A DNA stretch of 59,063 nucleotides, taken from positions 1 to 59,063 of the forward strand of contig CADACW010000016.1 of the NCBI GenBank assembly GCA_902786565.1, written 5' to 3'. The number at the start of each line of letters is the position of its first letter. The stretch's first letter is position 1. The stretch is from an uncultured Prevotellaceae bacterium. GTDB taxonomy: Bacteria; Bacteroidota; Bacteroidia; Bacteroidales; Bacteroidaceae. This document shows positions 1-8,234 of the stretch, piece after piece. The translations under genes were made by a program, and so were the position numbers. Below the pieces are notes generated by a model, which was not told the origin of the DNA, searched no databases, and saw only the letters and a program-made list of their open reading frames with translations.

Positions 1-1272
1 TCTAGTTTTTTCCTCAATAATGTCATTTAGTTTAGCTTTGTTACTTTCTTCTTCGGCCATAATACTTTTTGCCAGATTATTGAGTTCCTCTTTTTCCTGG
101 AGCAACTTACGGTATTTTCTTTTGGTTTCCTCATATTCGTTTCTTTCTTCTTGCTGCTTCTTTACCTTTCTCCTATATAATAACAAAAGGATAGTTCCTG
201 CTAAAAATGATGTTGTGCCTAGAACAATCAAACGCAAATGCTCCTTGTCTGCCCGTTCTTTTTCGCGAATGGATTGCTCTTTGTGGCGGGTATAATTGTA
301 TATGTTTTGGGCTTTCTCGACCTCTGCCGTTGCCATTTGGGCATAGACAGAATCGTTCATTTCGTAGCTGTAGATGGCATACTTGGCTGCCGAATCAGGC
401 ATATTCTTTTTTAGGAAAAGTATGGATAGCCCCCTTGATGACATATTCTGGTTCATAAAGTCTTTTCCAAAAACAAATTCTTTCCTAAGGTAGTACTCAG
501 AGGAATCTAATCTGCCAATGGTTTCGAAATACAACCCCTTGTAATTGTAGAAGGATTCTCTTCCACTCATGATATTTCCCAAAGAATCAAAATAACCTGA
601 CTCCTTTTCATAGATGTCAATGAATGTTTGGGCTTTTTGCTCCATACCTTTGATAAGAAGACTTGGTATGACAGCAGCAAAGTTTCTTGAAACGAATCTT
701 TTATAATCACTCTTGAAATATTGATTGTATAAGACGTTTCCAACGTAAATGACAGAATCGTGCATTGAGAGTCTTTTGTATGCAGGAATCTTGTGCGCAT
801 AGGCATTAATTGCTGAAATGGTGTCTTTTCCTTTCAACCCAAATTTGATGGATAGTTCTAGTGCATCAAGGTTGTCTTTCACCAAATTCTGTTGATAGAA
901 AATCTTTGCCATCTGTGAATATACGCGGCAAAGCTGACGGTAGTCACAGTCGGCGGCGGTGGTGTCGGCGCGGTCTATGGCATCGTGGTAGGCGGCGATG
1001 GCGGCGGGGGCCTCGCCGCGGTCGGCGTAGGTGCGGCCAAGGAGGTAGTGGGCCTCCATCTGCTCGTTGGGGGTGCCGTGGTCGTCGAAGTAGAGGGCCA
1101 GGGCCTGCGCCAGCGAGTCGTTGATAAGCAGCGAGTCGGCCTGGTTGCGGGCCTGCAGCCGGGCCAGCTCGGCATGCATGCGGGCGTGGCGCCCCGGATG
1201 GCAGGCGGCCAGGAGGGGGAGGAGCAGGAGCGGGAGGATGAGACGGGCCAAATGGAGGGAGATGCGGTTCAT
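1..1272 (-). CDS. TPR-type lipoprotein with one membrane helix and coiled coil (3'-truncated)
   Basis: I translated this frame by hand from the ATG at 1272; it stays open for 424 codons to the window edge, so the C-terminus is missing. It starts with a lipoprotein-type signal (poly-Leu core, lipobox LLAAC, Cys about residue 25). A helical region with TPR-like spacing follows (for example HYLLGRTYADRGEAPAAIAA). A single hydrophobic helix lies at about 344-364 and a charged coiled coil (KKQQEERNEYEETKRKYRKL) runs to the edge. Bacteroidales have many such proteins; some end in a LuxR-type HTH or kinase domain, which cannot be checked here. It has its own promoter (-7 at 1313-1320) and lies downstream of module A. 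Oddity: the first ~110 codons are very GC-rich and the rest AT-rich, with the change near 945. Confidence 0.8.
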   Translation of the reverse strand, partial: MNRISLHLARLILPLLLLPLLAACHPGRHARMHAELARLQARNQADSLLINDSLAQALALYFDDHGTPNEQMEAHYLLGRTYADRGEAPAAIAAYHDAIDRADTTAADCDYRQLCRVYSQMAKIFYQQNLVKDNLDALELSIKFGLKGKDTISAINAYAHKIPAYKRLSMHDSVIYVGNVLYNQYFKSDYKRFVSRNFAAVIPSLLIKGMEQKAQTFIDIYEKESGYFDSLGNIMSGRESFYNYKGLYFETIGRLDSSEYYLRKEFVFGKDFMNQNMSSRGLSILFLKKNMPDSAAKYAIYSYEMNDSVYAQMATAEVEKAQNIYNYTRHKEQSIREKERADKEHLRLIVLGTTSFLAGTILLLLYRRKVKKQQEERNEYEETKRKYRKLLQEKEELNNLAKSIMAEEESNKAKLNDIIEEKTR

Positions 1273-1312
1273 AGCTGTCGGTCTCGGGTGGAGTATATTG
1301 GCTTTCGGTCTG

Positions 1313-1344
1313 CAAAAGTACGGATAATTTGTTGAATCGCCAAA
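1313..1344 (-). promoter_or_regulatory. Bacteroidetes-type promoter of the TPR lipoprotein gene
   Basis: On the minus strand the -7 box TACTTTTG (TAnnTTTG) occupies 1320-1313, with TTTG at 1344-1341 and a 20-nt spacer. The start codon at 1272 lies about 40 nt downstream. The gene can therefore be transcribed independently of module A. Confidence 0.7.
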
Positions 1345-1538
1345 CTTTTCCGCAGGAAAGTGGCCGCACCTCGGTATAACAAGAAAAATGGCCGCCGATA
1401 TTCTCATACAGGCGACCACGGGCATTAGTTTTACCATAACTAACTTAGAATGATGCTACTAAAAAAAACTACTAACCATATAACTAACTTATAACAAACT
1501 TTTACTAACTAAAACAAACTATAAATAGGCTTTGTGCA
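1345..1538. other. AT-rich 3' region of module A
   Basis: This stretch lies between the last SusD gene of module A and the TPR-gene promoter. It contains four copies of ACTAAC between about 1437 and 1520, two of them inside ATAACTAACTTA. I found no clear hairpin-plus-U-tract terminator and no open reading frame of interest. Confidence 0.4.
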
Positions 1539-3233
1539 TCATTTCGGAAGATACCAGTTGGTGGGGTCCATCAGCAGTGCACGCAAAGCTGCGTCCTGCT
1601 TGCCGCTGCGGCGGCTGATGGGGTCGGCCAGATAGGCGGGGTCGTTTCGGCGCAGGGCCACACGCATCAGGTCGTAGAAGCGGTTGCCCTCGAAAGCTCC
1701 CTCCAGTGCCATCTCGTTGATAATCAGGTCTTCAACCCTCGGAATCTGATAGGCCACAGTATCGGCACGTGTGGGCAGCGGCGTGGGGGGCTGAGGCAAC
1801 ACATAATAAGCATTGCAATGCGAGTCGCCGGAGCCTCGCGAGTGGATGCCAATGGTGGTCTCGCGGGTGAAGATATTGTCGTCGAACTTGATGAGTTGTC
1901 CGGCCTTTTCCTGCTCCAGACTGTCCACGTAGAGGGTGATGTTTTCCTGGCAGAGGCCATACTTCAGGATGGCCATTGCCGACTGGGGCAGCCCGGCGCG
2001 GTTGAGGGCCTCGGCATAGCGCAGATAGACCATCGTGATGCGATAGGTGGGCACCATACTTGAGTTGAACTTGTTGATGACCTGACGCTGTGATGAGTAT
2101 TCGGAATATTCATCCTGCGAACCCGTCGACATCAGGGTGTAGTTGGACGCGAAGCGCAGGTCGCCGATGTAGATGTTGTCGGTGAAGCCAGAGCGGGGCG
2201 CATAGACGGTGTCCACCTGTGTGCCGGAGTCGTTCTTGTACTCCGTGCAGTAGATTTGTGCAGCCGAAAGATTGCGCATGCCCTGCGAGGGAGCGAGCTG
2301 GAAGAAATAGTTGTTGTCCTTGGTAGAGCTGAACAGGTTGCTCAGGTCTGACACTACACCGTCGAAGATGCGGCTCTCCATAGGAATGTAGGTCAACAAC
2401 TCGGAAAGGGACAGGACAGAATAGGCATTGCTGGGGTATTGGTAGTCGGTGACGCTGCGCCAGTAGGTGCGCATCTGGTATGGCTGCTGGACGGGGTGGT
2501 CCTTGTCGTTCAGATAGTCGTTGTACCATCGTGCAGCCTCCTCGTATCGTCCGGCCCAGAGGCAGAGGTCGCCCAAGAGGAGCCTGACAGGGATGAAGAA
2601 CCTATCAGGATTGTGGCTGTCAATGTTCTCATAGGAGGGCAGGTCGGTAAGAGCATAGGGGGTCAGGTCGGTGATGAAGTAGTTGCACACCTCCTGGATG
2701 GTTGACAGCGGGCCTTCAGCGGCTTCCTGCGCTTCGCGCTCGGTCATGAGTGGCTTCAGCACGAGGGGCACCTGTCCGTAGATTTTGACCAGCTCCAGAT
2801 AGGTCCATGCCCGGAATGCCTTGACGGCGGCATACTCATACTTGAACAGCTGGCGTCCACGGCGCTGGAGCGTGGTGTCGACGTTGGCCAGGAAATAGTT
2901 GCAGTTGTTGATGACAGCATAGTAGTCGCTCACCTTGTTGTACTTGTTCTGCTGCCCCATGTCGAAGGCAGCCAGACGCTTCAGGTCGGCAGAAGCGGCA
3001 TCGGTAGGCTCGACCAGGTCGCCCCTGACTTCGCCCAGGATGACCGTGCGGTCGGCGATGTGCTGCATACGTCCCACAATGCCCATCACGCTATAGACTG
3101 AGTCGGTGGGATGGTTGAGTGTGTTTTCCTCGGCAAACTCTACCAGGTCCGACTCTGTGTTGAGCATGTCGGAACAAGCACTCAAAATTAAAAGATTAAA
3201 AAATGAAAAGATTAAAATATTGCGTAACTTCAT
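1539..3233 (-). CDS. A7: SusD/RagB-type surface lipoprotein, second of module A
   Basis: A 564-aa SusD/RagB-family protein, the surface lid that captures glycan for its SusC channel (A6, 37 nt upstream). The signal peptide has lipobox LLILSAC (Cys20). The mature part has the helical SusD layout, with the late motif GAFEGNRFYDLMR in the region where SusDs carry the RxxE-F-GxRWxDL signature. It shares RGDLVEPTDAAS near residue 70 with RGELIEPSPESAS of B7, so A7 and B7 are a subtype distinct from A3/B3, which carry the usual LDxLP start. The first 63 coding bases nearly match those of B5, a FAS1 protein of unrelated fold. Last gene of the operon. Confidence 0.92.
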   Translation of the reverse strand: MKLRNILIFSFFNLLILSACSDMLNTESDLVEFAEENTLNHPTDSVYSVMGIVGRMQHIADRTVILGEVRGDLVEPTDAASADLKRLAAFDMGQQNKYNKVSDYYAVINNCNYFLANVDTTLQRRGRQLFKYEYAAVKAFRAWTYLELVKIYGQVPLVLKPLMTEREAQEAAEGPLSTIQEVCNYFITDLTPYALTDLPSYENIDSHNPDRFFIPVRLLLGDLCLWAGRYEEAARWYNDYLNDKDHPVQQPYQMRTYWRSVTDYQYPSNAYSVLSLSELLTYIPMESRIFDGVVSDLSNLFSSTKDNNYFFQLAPSQGMRNLSAAQIYCTEYKNDSGTQVDTVYAPRSGFTDNIYIGDLRFASNYTLMSTGSQDEYSEYSSQRQVINKFNSSMVPTYRITMVYLRYAEALNRAGLPQSAMAILKYGLCQENITLYVDSLEQEKAGQLIKFDDNIFTRETTIGIHSRGSGDSHCNAYYVLPQPPTPLPTRADTVAYQIPRVEDLIINEMALEGAFEGNRFYDLMRVALRRNDPAYLADPISRRSGKQDAALRALLMDPTNWYLPK

Positions 3234-3270
3234 GACTGTTTTAATTTTTAAATTCTTTAATTTTTTAATT

Positions 3271-6200
3271 TTACAAGTTAATATTCACACCCAGCGAGAA
3301 GGAGCGTCCGGCCGAGAGCAGGCCGCGGTCGATACCCTGCGAGAGGATGCCAGAGCCAAGTGCTGCGTCGGGGCTGCTGCCCAGATAGCGTGTGATGGTG
3401 AAGAGGTTCTGGGCATTGCCCCAGATGGTGATGCCCTGCAGATAAGTGCTCTGGATGGGCAGTGTGTAGCTGAGTGTGACACTGGCCAGCCGCAGATAGC
3501 TGCCGTCCTCAATCCAGCGGTCGCTGAAGCGGGAGTTGCCCATGGGGTCGGTGTAGCGTGCGCGGGGCACGTCGGTGACCTGTCCCTCGGTGGTCCAGCG
3601 GGTCTTGGCGGCAGTGGTCTGATTGAGGAAGAGGCTTCCGCCCTCAAGGAGCGAGCGCTGATAGTTAAAGACATCGTTGCCCAGCGAGTAGTTGAACACG
3701 GCATTAAGTGAGAGGCGCTTGTAGGTGAGCGTGGTGAAGATGTTGCCGTAGATGTCGGGGTTGGGGTCGCCAATGACGGTACGGTCGGCCTCGTCTATGA
3801 GTCCTGCCTGTGCCGATGTCTTGCTCAGGTCGACAAAGCGCATGTCGCCAGCCTGGAAGTACTCGCGGTCGCCATTCTGCTTGAGCACGTAGTGGCCGTC
3901 TGCCAGTGCCTGTTGGGTGGTGGCATAGACACCATCGGTCTTGTAGCCGTAGAAGAGTCCGACGGGCTGGCCCACCTTGGTAATGACGGTGGCACCGTAG
4001 ACAGATGTCTCGATGGGACGGTTGCCGTCGGGCAGAGCTGTCACCTTGTTCTTATAGTGGCCGGCAGAAGCGCCGATCTCCCACGAGAAGTCCTTGAGGG
4101 CCATCAGCTTGGCGTTGATGTTGAAATCGAAGCCCATGTTCTCCAGTTTGCCGTCGTTGCTCCAGTTCTGCTGCAGGCCGCTGGTGTAGGCCAGCTGGCG
4201 CAGAGAGAGGAGGTGTGAGGTCCAGCTCTTGAACACATTCAGGCGTATGCCCAAGCGGTTGCCCAGGAAGTTTCCGGTCAGTCCGGCAGTCAGTCGGCGG
4301 GTGGTCTCCCACTGCAGGTCGGTGTTACCGATGTTGCCGATGACCTTGCCTACTGCACCGTTCTTGCCGTCCTCGGTAATCAGGACGCGCTTGGCCATAA
4401 AGTAGGTGCGCGAGGCTGTGTAGTCGATGTCGTCGTTGCCCGTCACGTCGAAGCCCACGTTCAAGCGCAGGTAGTCGATGCCCTTTGCACCGGCAAGCCA
4501 CTTCTCGTTGGTGAGCACCCAAGCACCCTCAATGCTGGGGAAGAGGCCCCACACGGTGTTGAAGAGCTTGAGGCCGCTGGCATCGTCGCCGAAGCGCGAG
4601 GAGGCCTGTGCCGAAAGACCGGCGTTGACATAGAAGCGGTCGGAGAAGCTGTAGTCGGCCAGGGCGTACCATGTAAATTCGCGGGTGTTGTCGTCGGCAC
4701 CCTCTGTGCTCTTGAAGAGCAGGTCGGCCGACATATTCGGGGTTTTGTCGTTACCGGAGTTGTAACCGCGCTGGGCTGTGAGCTGATACTCGCTGCTGAA
4801 GAAGCGCAGACCGGCCCTGACGGCAATATTGTGCATATCGTAGCGGTTCTGCCAAGTGACGCGGGTGTCGCTCTGTATGGCCGTCTGGCGTGCTGCCTGG
4901 CTCTGTACGATGTTGTCGAGGCGTGAGTCCTCGTCGAGTCCGTCGACCACGAAGGTGGGCACGCCCTGTATGGGCAGATAGTAGTTCTCGTTGGTGTTGA
5001 CCAGCCCTAGGGTGAAGTGCTCGCGCAGGTCGAGGTGGCGGTTGAACTGGAACCTCGGCGTGATGGCAAAGGTGATGAGGCGGTTGCCGAATGAGTTGCG
5101 GTTCTTGCCGTCGCCAAAGGTCAGGATGGAGACAGGGTTGGCCAGACGGCCACGTCCCTGGAACTTGCCCTCCAAATAGTCGTCGGCCTCAGCCAGATAG
5201 TGGCTCAGCTTGCCATGCTTGTCGTAGGCGTATGGCGAGAGGAAGGGCGACTTGGCCAGTGAGATGAAGCCCGGCGAGGTGATGACCGTGCCAAGGGGAT
5301 TGGCGGGAGCACCGTCGTCGCGGAGGGCGCGGTCAACATCGCTGTAGCTGGCGTCGAAACGCACATCGAGCTTGTTGTTGATGATAATGTCGGAGTTCAG
5401 GCGCATGTTGAAACGCGAGAAGTCGTTCTCCTTCAGCGTGCTGTTGCCCAGCGAGTAGCCCACGGAGAGGTTGTACGAGGCAGCGTCGTCACCACCCTGC
5501 ACGTTGATGCCGTAGTTCTGCGAGAAGGCATTCTTGTAGACCTCGTCGGTCCAGTCGGTCTGGTTGTGGTACTGGTTGTAATAATAATAGGTAGGCTCGC
5601 TGTTGAGGAACTTCATCTTGCCCATCATGTTGGGGTTCATCTTCTCAGAGAGCAGTTCTGAGGCATAGAGGCGGTAGCCCTCGCTGTCCATCATTTCGGG
5701 CAGGCGCGGCACCAGTTCGTAGCGTCCGTTGATGGTAACATCAATCTTGGTGGCCATCGACTTGTTGCGCTTGGTCTTGACGATGAGCACGCCGTTGGCA
5801 CCCTTGGCACCATAGAGGGCGGTACCATTCTTCAGCACCTGCACGCTCTCAATGTCGTTCACGTTGAGGTTGGCAAACAGATTGTTGAAGTAGCCGTCGT
5901 GGAGCATGGTGCGGTTGTACTGCATATCCATGATGACATCGTCGATGACGACGAGGGGCATGGCATTGGTGTTGAGCGAGTTGATACCCTCGATGAGCAT
6001 GGTGTTGCCCTGTCCGGGTATGCCGCCACGGCTGACAATGCGCATATCGGCACCCAACTGCTGGGAGAGCAGGGGGTCGATGCTCAAGTCGGCGGTGTTG
6101 TCGAAACGGGTGGCCTCGCTGCTGACGATGGCGCTGGTCTGGCGCGAATACGACTGGCTGAAGGCATCGCTGAAGAGCTTGCCGTCGGCCCGGCCATTGG

Positions 6201-6519
6201 AAATGGCTTTCTGCTGGATGGTGTAGCCGTCGACGTGCATCAGCACCGAGCGGGTGTAGTCGGGCACCTTCAGCTCGTATGTACCGTCCTCGTCAGTCAT
6301 CGTGGTCTGACGCTGGTTGCCGTAGGCCGAGACGATGACACCAGCCAGGGGCTGGCCTGTGGCCGCATCGGTGACGGTGCCGGTCACGGTCTTGGTGGCT
6401 TCCTGTGCAAAGCATATTGAAGATTGAAGATTGAAGATTGAAGATTGAAGGCACAACGCCACAACCAAAAATTTCCTTGTCCAACCTTCGTTCTCGAACA
6501 AATTCTTTATCTTTTCCAT
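3271..6519 (-). CDS. A6: SusC/RagA-type TonB-dependent outer-membrane channel
   Basis: About 1082 aa. I prefer the ATG at 6519 (MEKIKNLF) over an upstream in-frame TTG at 6528. After the signal peptide come a carboxypeptidase-regulatory-like beta domain (TVTGTVTDAATGQPLAGVIV), a plug with the SusC signature ESVQVLKNGTALYGAKGANG, and a long TonB-type barrel ending in NINL. It should import ligand captured by A7. The plug is atypical: the usual DASATAIYG segment reads NGTALYG and the first plug motif is IVSRGGIPGQGNTMLIEG. B6 is its counterpart in module B. The signal-peptide core LQSSIFNLQSSI is encoded by a (CTTCAAT)n heptamer array at about 6414-6450. Confidence 0.93.
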   Translation of the reverse strand: MEKIKNLFENEGWTRKFLVVALCLQSSIFNLQSSICFAQEATKTVTGTVTDAATGQPLAGVIVSAYGNQRQTTMTDEDGTYELKVPDYTRSVLMHVDGYTIQQKAISNGRADGKLFSDAFSQSYSRQTSAIVSSEATRFDNTADLSIDPLLSQQLGADMRIVSRGGIPGQGNTMLIEGINSLNTNAMPLVVIDDVIMDMQYNRTMLHDGYFNNLFANLNVNDIESVQVLKNGTALYGAKGANGVLIVKTKRNKSMATKIDVTINGRYELVPRLPEMMDSEGYRLYASELLSEKMNPNMMGKMKFLNSEPTYYYYNQYHNQTDWTDEVYKNAFSQNYGINVQGGDDAASYNLSVGYSLGNSTLKENDFSRFNMRLNSDIIINNKLDVRFDASYSDVDRALRDDGAPANPLGTVITSPGFISLAKSPFLSPYAYDKHGKLSHYLAEADDYLEGKFQGRGRLANPVSILTFGDGKNRNSFGNRLITFAITPRFQFNRHLDLREHFTLGLVNTNENYYLPIQGVPTFVVDGLDEDSRLDNIVQSQAARQTAIQSDTRVTWQNRYDMHNIAVRAGLRFFSSEYQLTAQRGYNSGNDKTPNMSADLLFKSTEGADDNTREFTWYALADYSFSDRFYVNAGLSAQASSRFGDDASGLKLFNTVWGLFPSIEGAWVLTNEKWLAGAKGIDYLRLNVGFDVTGNDDIDYTASRTYFMAKRVLITEDGKNGAVGKVIGNIGNTDLQWETTRRLTAGLTGNFLGNRLGIRLNVFKSWTSHLLSLRQLAYTSGLQQNWSNDGKLENMGFDFNINAKLMALKDFSWEIGASAGHYKNKVTALPDGNRPIETSVYGATVITKVGQPVGLFYGYKTDGVYATTQQALADGHYVLKQNGDREYFQAGDMRFVDLSKTSAQAGLIDEADRTVIGDPNPDIYGNIFTTLTYKRLSLNAVFNYSLGNDVFNYQRSLLEGGSLFLNQTTAAKTRWTTEGQVTDVPRARYTDPMGNSRFSDRWIEDGSYLRLASVTLSYTLPIQSTYLQGITIWGNAQNLFTITRYLGSSPDAALGSGILSQGIDRGLLSAGRSFSLGVNINL
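6414..6450 (-). repeat. Heptamer array encoding the signal-peptide core of A6
   Basis: On the coding strand this is about five tandem copies of CTTCAAT in frame, read as LQSSIFN per three units. The same word family forms the intergenic array at 6517-6553 just upstream. Confidence 0.8.
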
Positions 6520-6553
6520 AATATTCAATTTTCAATATTCAATTTTCAATAAT
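6517..6553. repeat. Heptamer array at the A5/A6 junction
   Basis: Alternating ATTTTCA and ATATTCA heptamers fill the gap between A5 and A6. They supply the last codons and stop of A5 and reach the A6 start codon. Confidence 0.75.
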
Positions 6554-8203
6554 CCTTCTGGGACGGAGATAGACGCAGTCGATGAACATCTCGCGGTTGT
6601 ACTTCGTCAGTTCGCGGTTGATGGTGGTCTCGAGCCTGAGGCTGACCTTGATGTCCGTCTGGTCGTAATTACACGTCGGGAAGTGGAAGCCCTCGGCCAG
6701 GACGATGGTGTCGGCCCTTAAAGGATCGTTCTCGAAGTTGGTGTCGTTCTTTCCGGAACGGGAGTTGATGCAGGTGAACGACTGGGCCTTGCCCTCCAGA
6801 TCAACATAATTGATGATGGCCTTGAACTTGGTGGGCCTCAGGTCAGGACTGACCTGATTGTAGACCGACTTGGGCAGCACCACCAGACAGATGTCGTAGT
6901 CGCCGGCAAGGGTGTTGGCAATGCGGAAAGTCATTTTCCAGCCATTGGCCTTCTTGGGGTCGCTGGGCAGCACCTGCAGATAACCGTTGCCCGAAATGCT
7001 GTCGGCGGCCTGGCTGCGCTGGTTGTAGATGCAGTTGGCATCTTCGGTGATGTTCCAAGTCTGCTCGCCCTCAACCCATATCTCCTTGAAGAAGGTCTCC
7101 TCGGGCTGGAAAGGCCACTCGCTGACTTTGTAGAGTATGCCGTTGCTGCACCTCATGGCCTGTGCGCCGTTGAGGATGCCGCCTTCGAGGAAGGGGTGCA
7201 GGAACACATGGAAGACGGGCTTGCCCTTGACCCATGTTCTGCGCCAGCCGTTGTAGGGCACGGAGACGAGCGAGTCGTTGACCGACCTCTGGTCTGTCAT
7301 ATTGAAGATGGCGTCGTCGAGCAGGGCGCGGTTGGTCCAGAACTGCTGGATGGAGTCGCGCTTGAGCACCTTTTGGTCGTAGACGAAATACTTGGAAGTG
7401 TTTTCCCAAGCACGGTTCCAACCCTCAGTGGTGGGGGCCACCACCCAGTAGGTGGAGTCTTCGGAATTGATGTATCCGATGCGCTCCAGCATGCGGTTGC
7501 GCTCGATGACCACCGAGTCGACATAGACGGGAACGCCCTCGACGATGCCACTCGACACGGAGTTGTCGCCATCGAAATAGTCTTCCTCGTACTGACGGAG
7601 GAAAGCGCCGATGGCACTCATCTCGGGCAGGTCGCACAATGCCTCATAGAGATTATAGCCGTAGGGCAGCGGGCCATCGGTGATGTGGAGCACGCCGTTC
7701 ATGGCGTGACAGTTGGCGCGACTGACGCGGACGCCCTGAATGGCATTGTCCTTCAGAGTGACATGTTTTGAGTTGAGCAACAGCATATTCTGCTCGACAG
7801 ACTTGAGCGAAGTGGTTGAGCGTGAGAGGTGGTTGAGCACAAACGACTTCTCTACCACGGAGTCGCCCTGGTTGGTCTGCGTCAGACGGATGAGAGAGTC
7901 GCGGTTGAAGGTTCCGTTCTTGGGAGCCACCACGGTGAACGACTGTCCGCTGTTGAGCAGGTCGGCATAGCTCACGGTGGTCTTCTTGTGCATGCGGAAC
8001 ACCTTGGTGGCCTGTAGCACCTCGCAGAAATCTCTCAGCTCGTCCTGCTGCTGCATCTGCTGCCACAGCGTTGCGCCGCTGCCGTCGGCCGACTTGGTCA
8101 CATCATAGTGGTCGTCCCAGTCTGAGCAGGCAGTTGTTGCTGCGCATATAGCGCAACCTACGAGGCAGCCGGCGAATAAGTATTTGATATTATTGGTCAT
8201 CAT
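6539..8203 (-). CDS. A5: FAS1 (fasciclin) lipoprotein with C-terminal beta-sandwich-like region
   Basis: A 554-aa lipoprotein (lipobox TTAC, Cys26). FAS1 features are visible: SFTVVAPKNGTFNRDSLIRL and the following SFVLNHL near residues 85-125, then a second repeat with STYWVVAPTTEGWNRAWEN. From about residue 370 the sequence changes to a Trp/Tyr-rich region (EQTWNITEDANCIYNQ, DYDICLVVLPKSVYN) that I infer to be a beta-sandwich of carbohydrate-binding type; no family was assigned. FAS1 domains mediate adhesion or ligand binding. Beside SusC/SusD genes this could be a surface glycan-binding partner. Its first ~75 bases closely resemble those of SusD B7. Lies 31 nt after A4. Confidence 0.82.
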   Translation of the reverse strand: MMTNNIKYLFAGCLVGCAICAATTACSDWDDHYDVTKSADGSGATLWQQMQQQDELRDFCEVLQATKVFRMHKKTTVSYADLLNSGQSFTVVAPKNGTFNRDSLIRLTQTNQGDSVVEKSFVLNHLSRSTTSLKSVEQNMLLLNSKHVTLKDNAIQGVRVSRANCHAMNGVLHITDGPLPYGYNLYEALCDLPEMSAIGAFLRQYEEDYFDGDNSVSSGIVEGVPVYVDSVVIERNRMLERIGYINSEDSTYWVVAPTTEGWNRAWENTSKYFVYDQKVLKRDSIQQFWTNRALLDDAIFNMTDQRSVNDSLVSVPYNGWRRTWVKGKPVFHVFLHPFLEGGILNGAQAMRCSNGILYKVSEWPFQPEETFFKEIWVEGEQTWNITEDANCIYNQRSQAADSISGNGYLQVLPSDPKKANGWKMTFRIANTLAGDYDICLVVLPKSVYNQVSPDLRPTKFKAIINYVDLEGKAQSFTCINSRSGKNDTNFENDPLRADTIVLAEGFHFPTCNYDQTDIKVSLRLETTINRELTKYNREMFIDCVYLRPRRIIEN

Positions 8204-8234
8204 AATCTTCAGTTTTCAATTATCAATTCTCAAT

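Noticed and set aside
1437-1520. ACTAAC direct repeats as an operator
   Set aside because: Only four short copies in AT-rich 3' DNA, irregular spacing, and no promoter adjacent to them.
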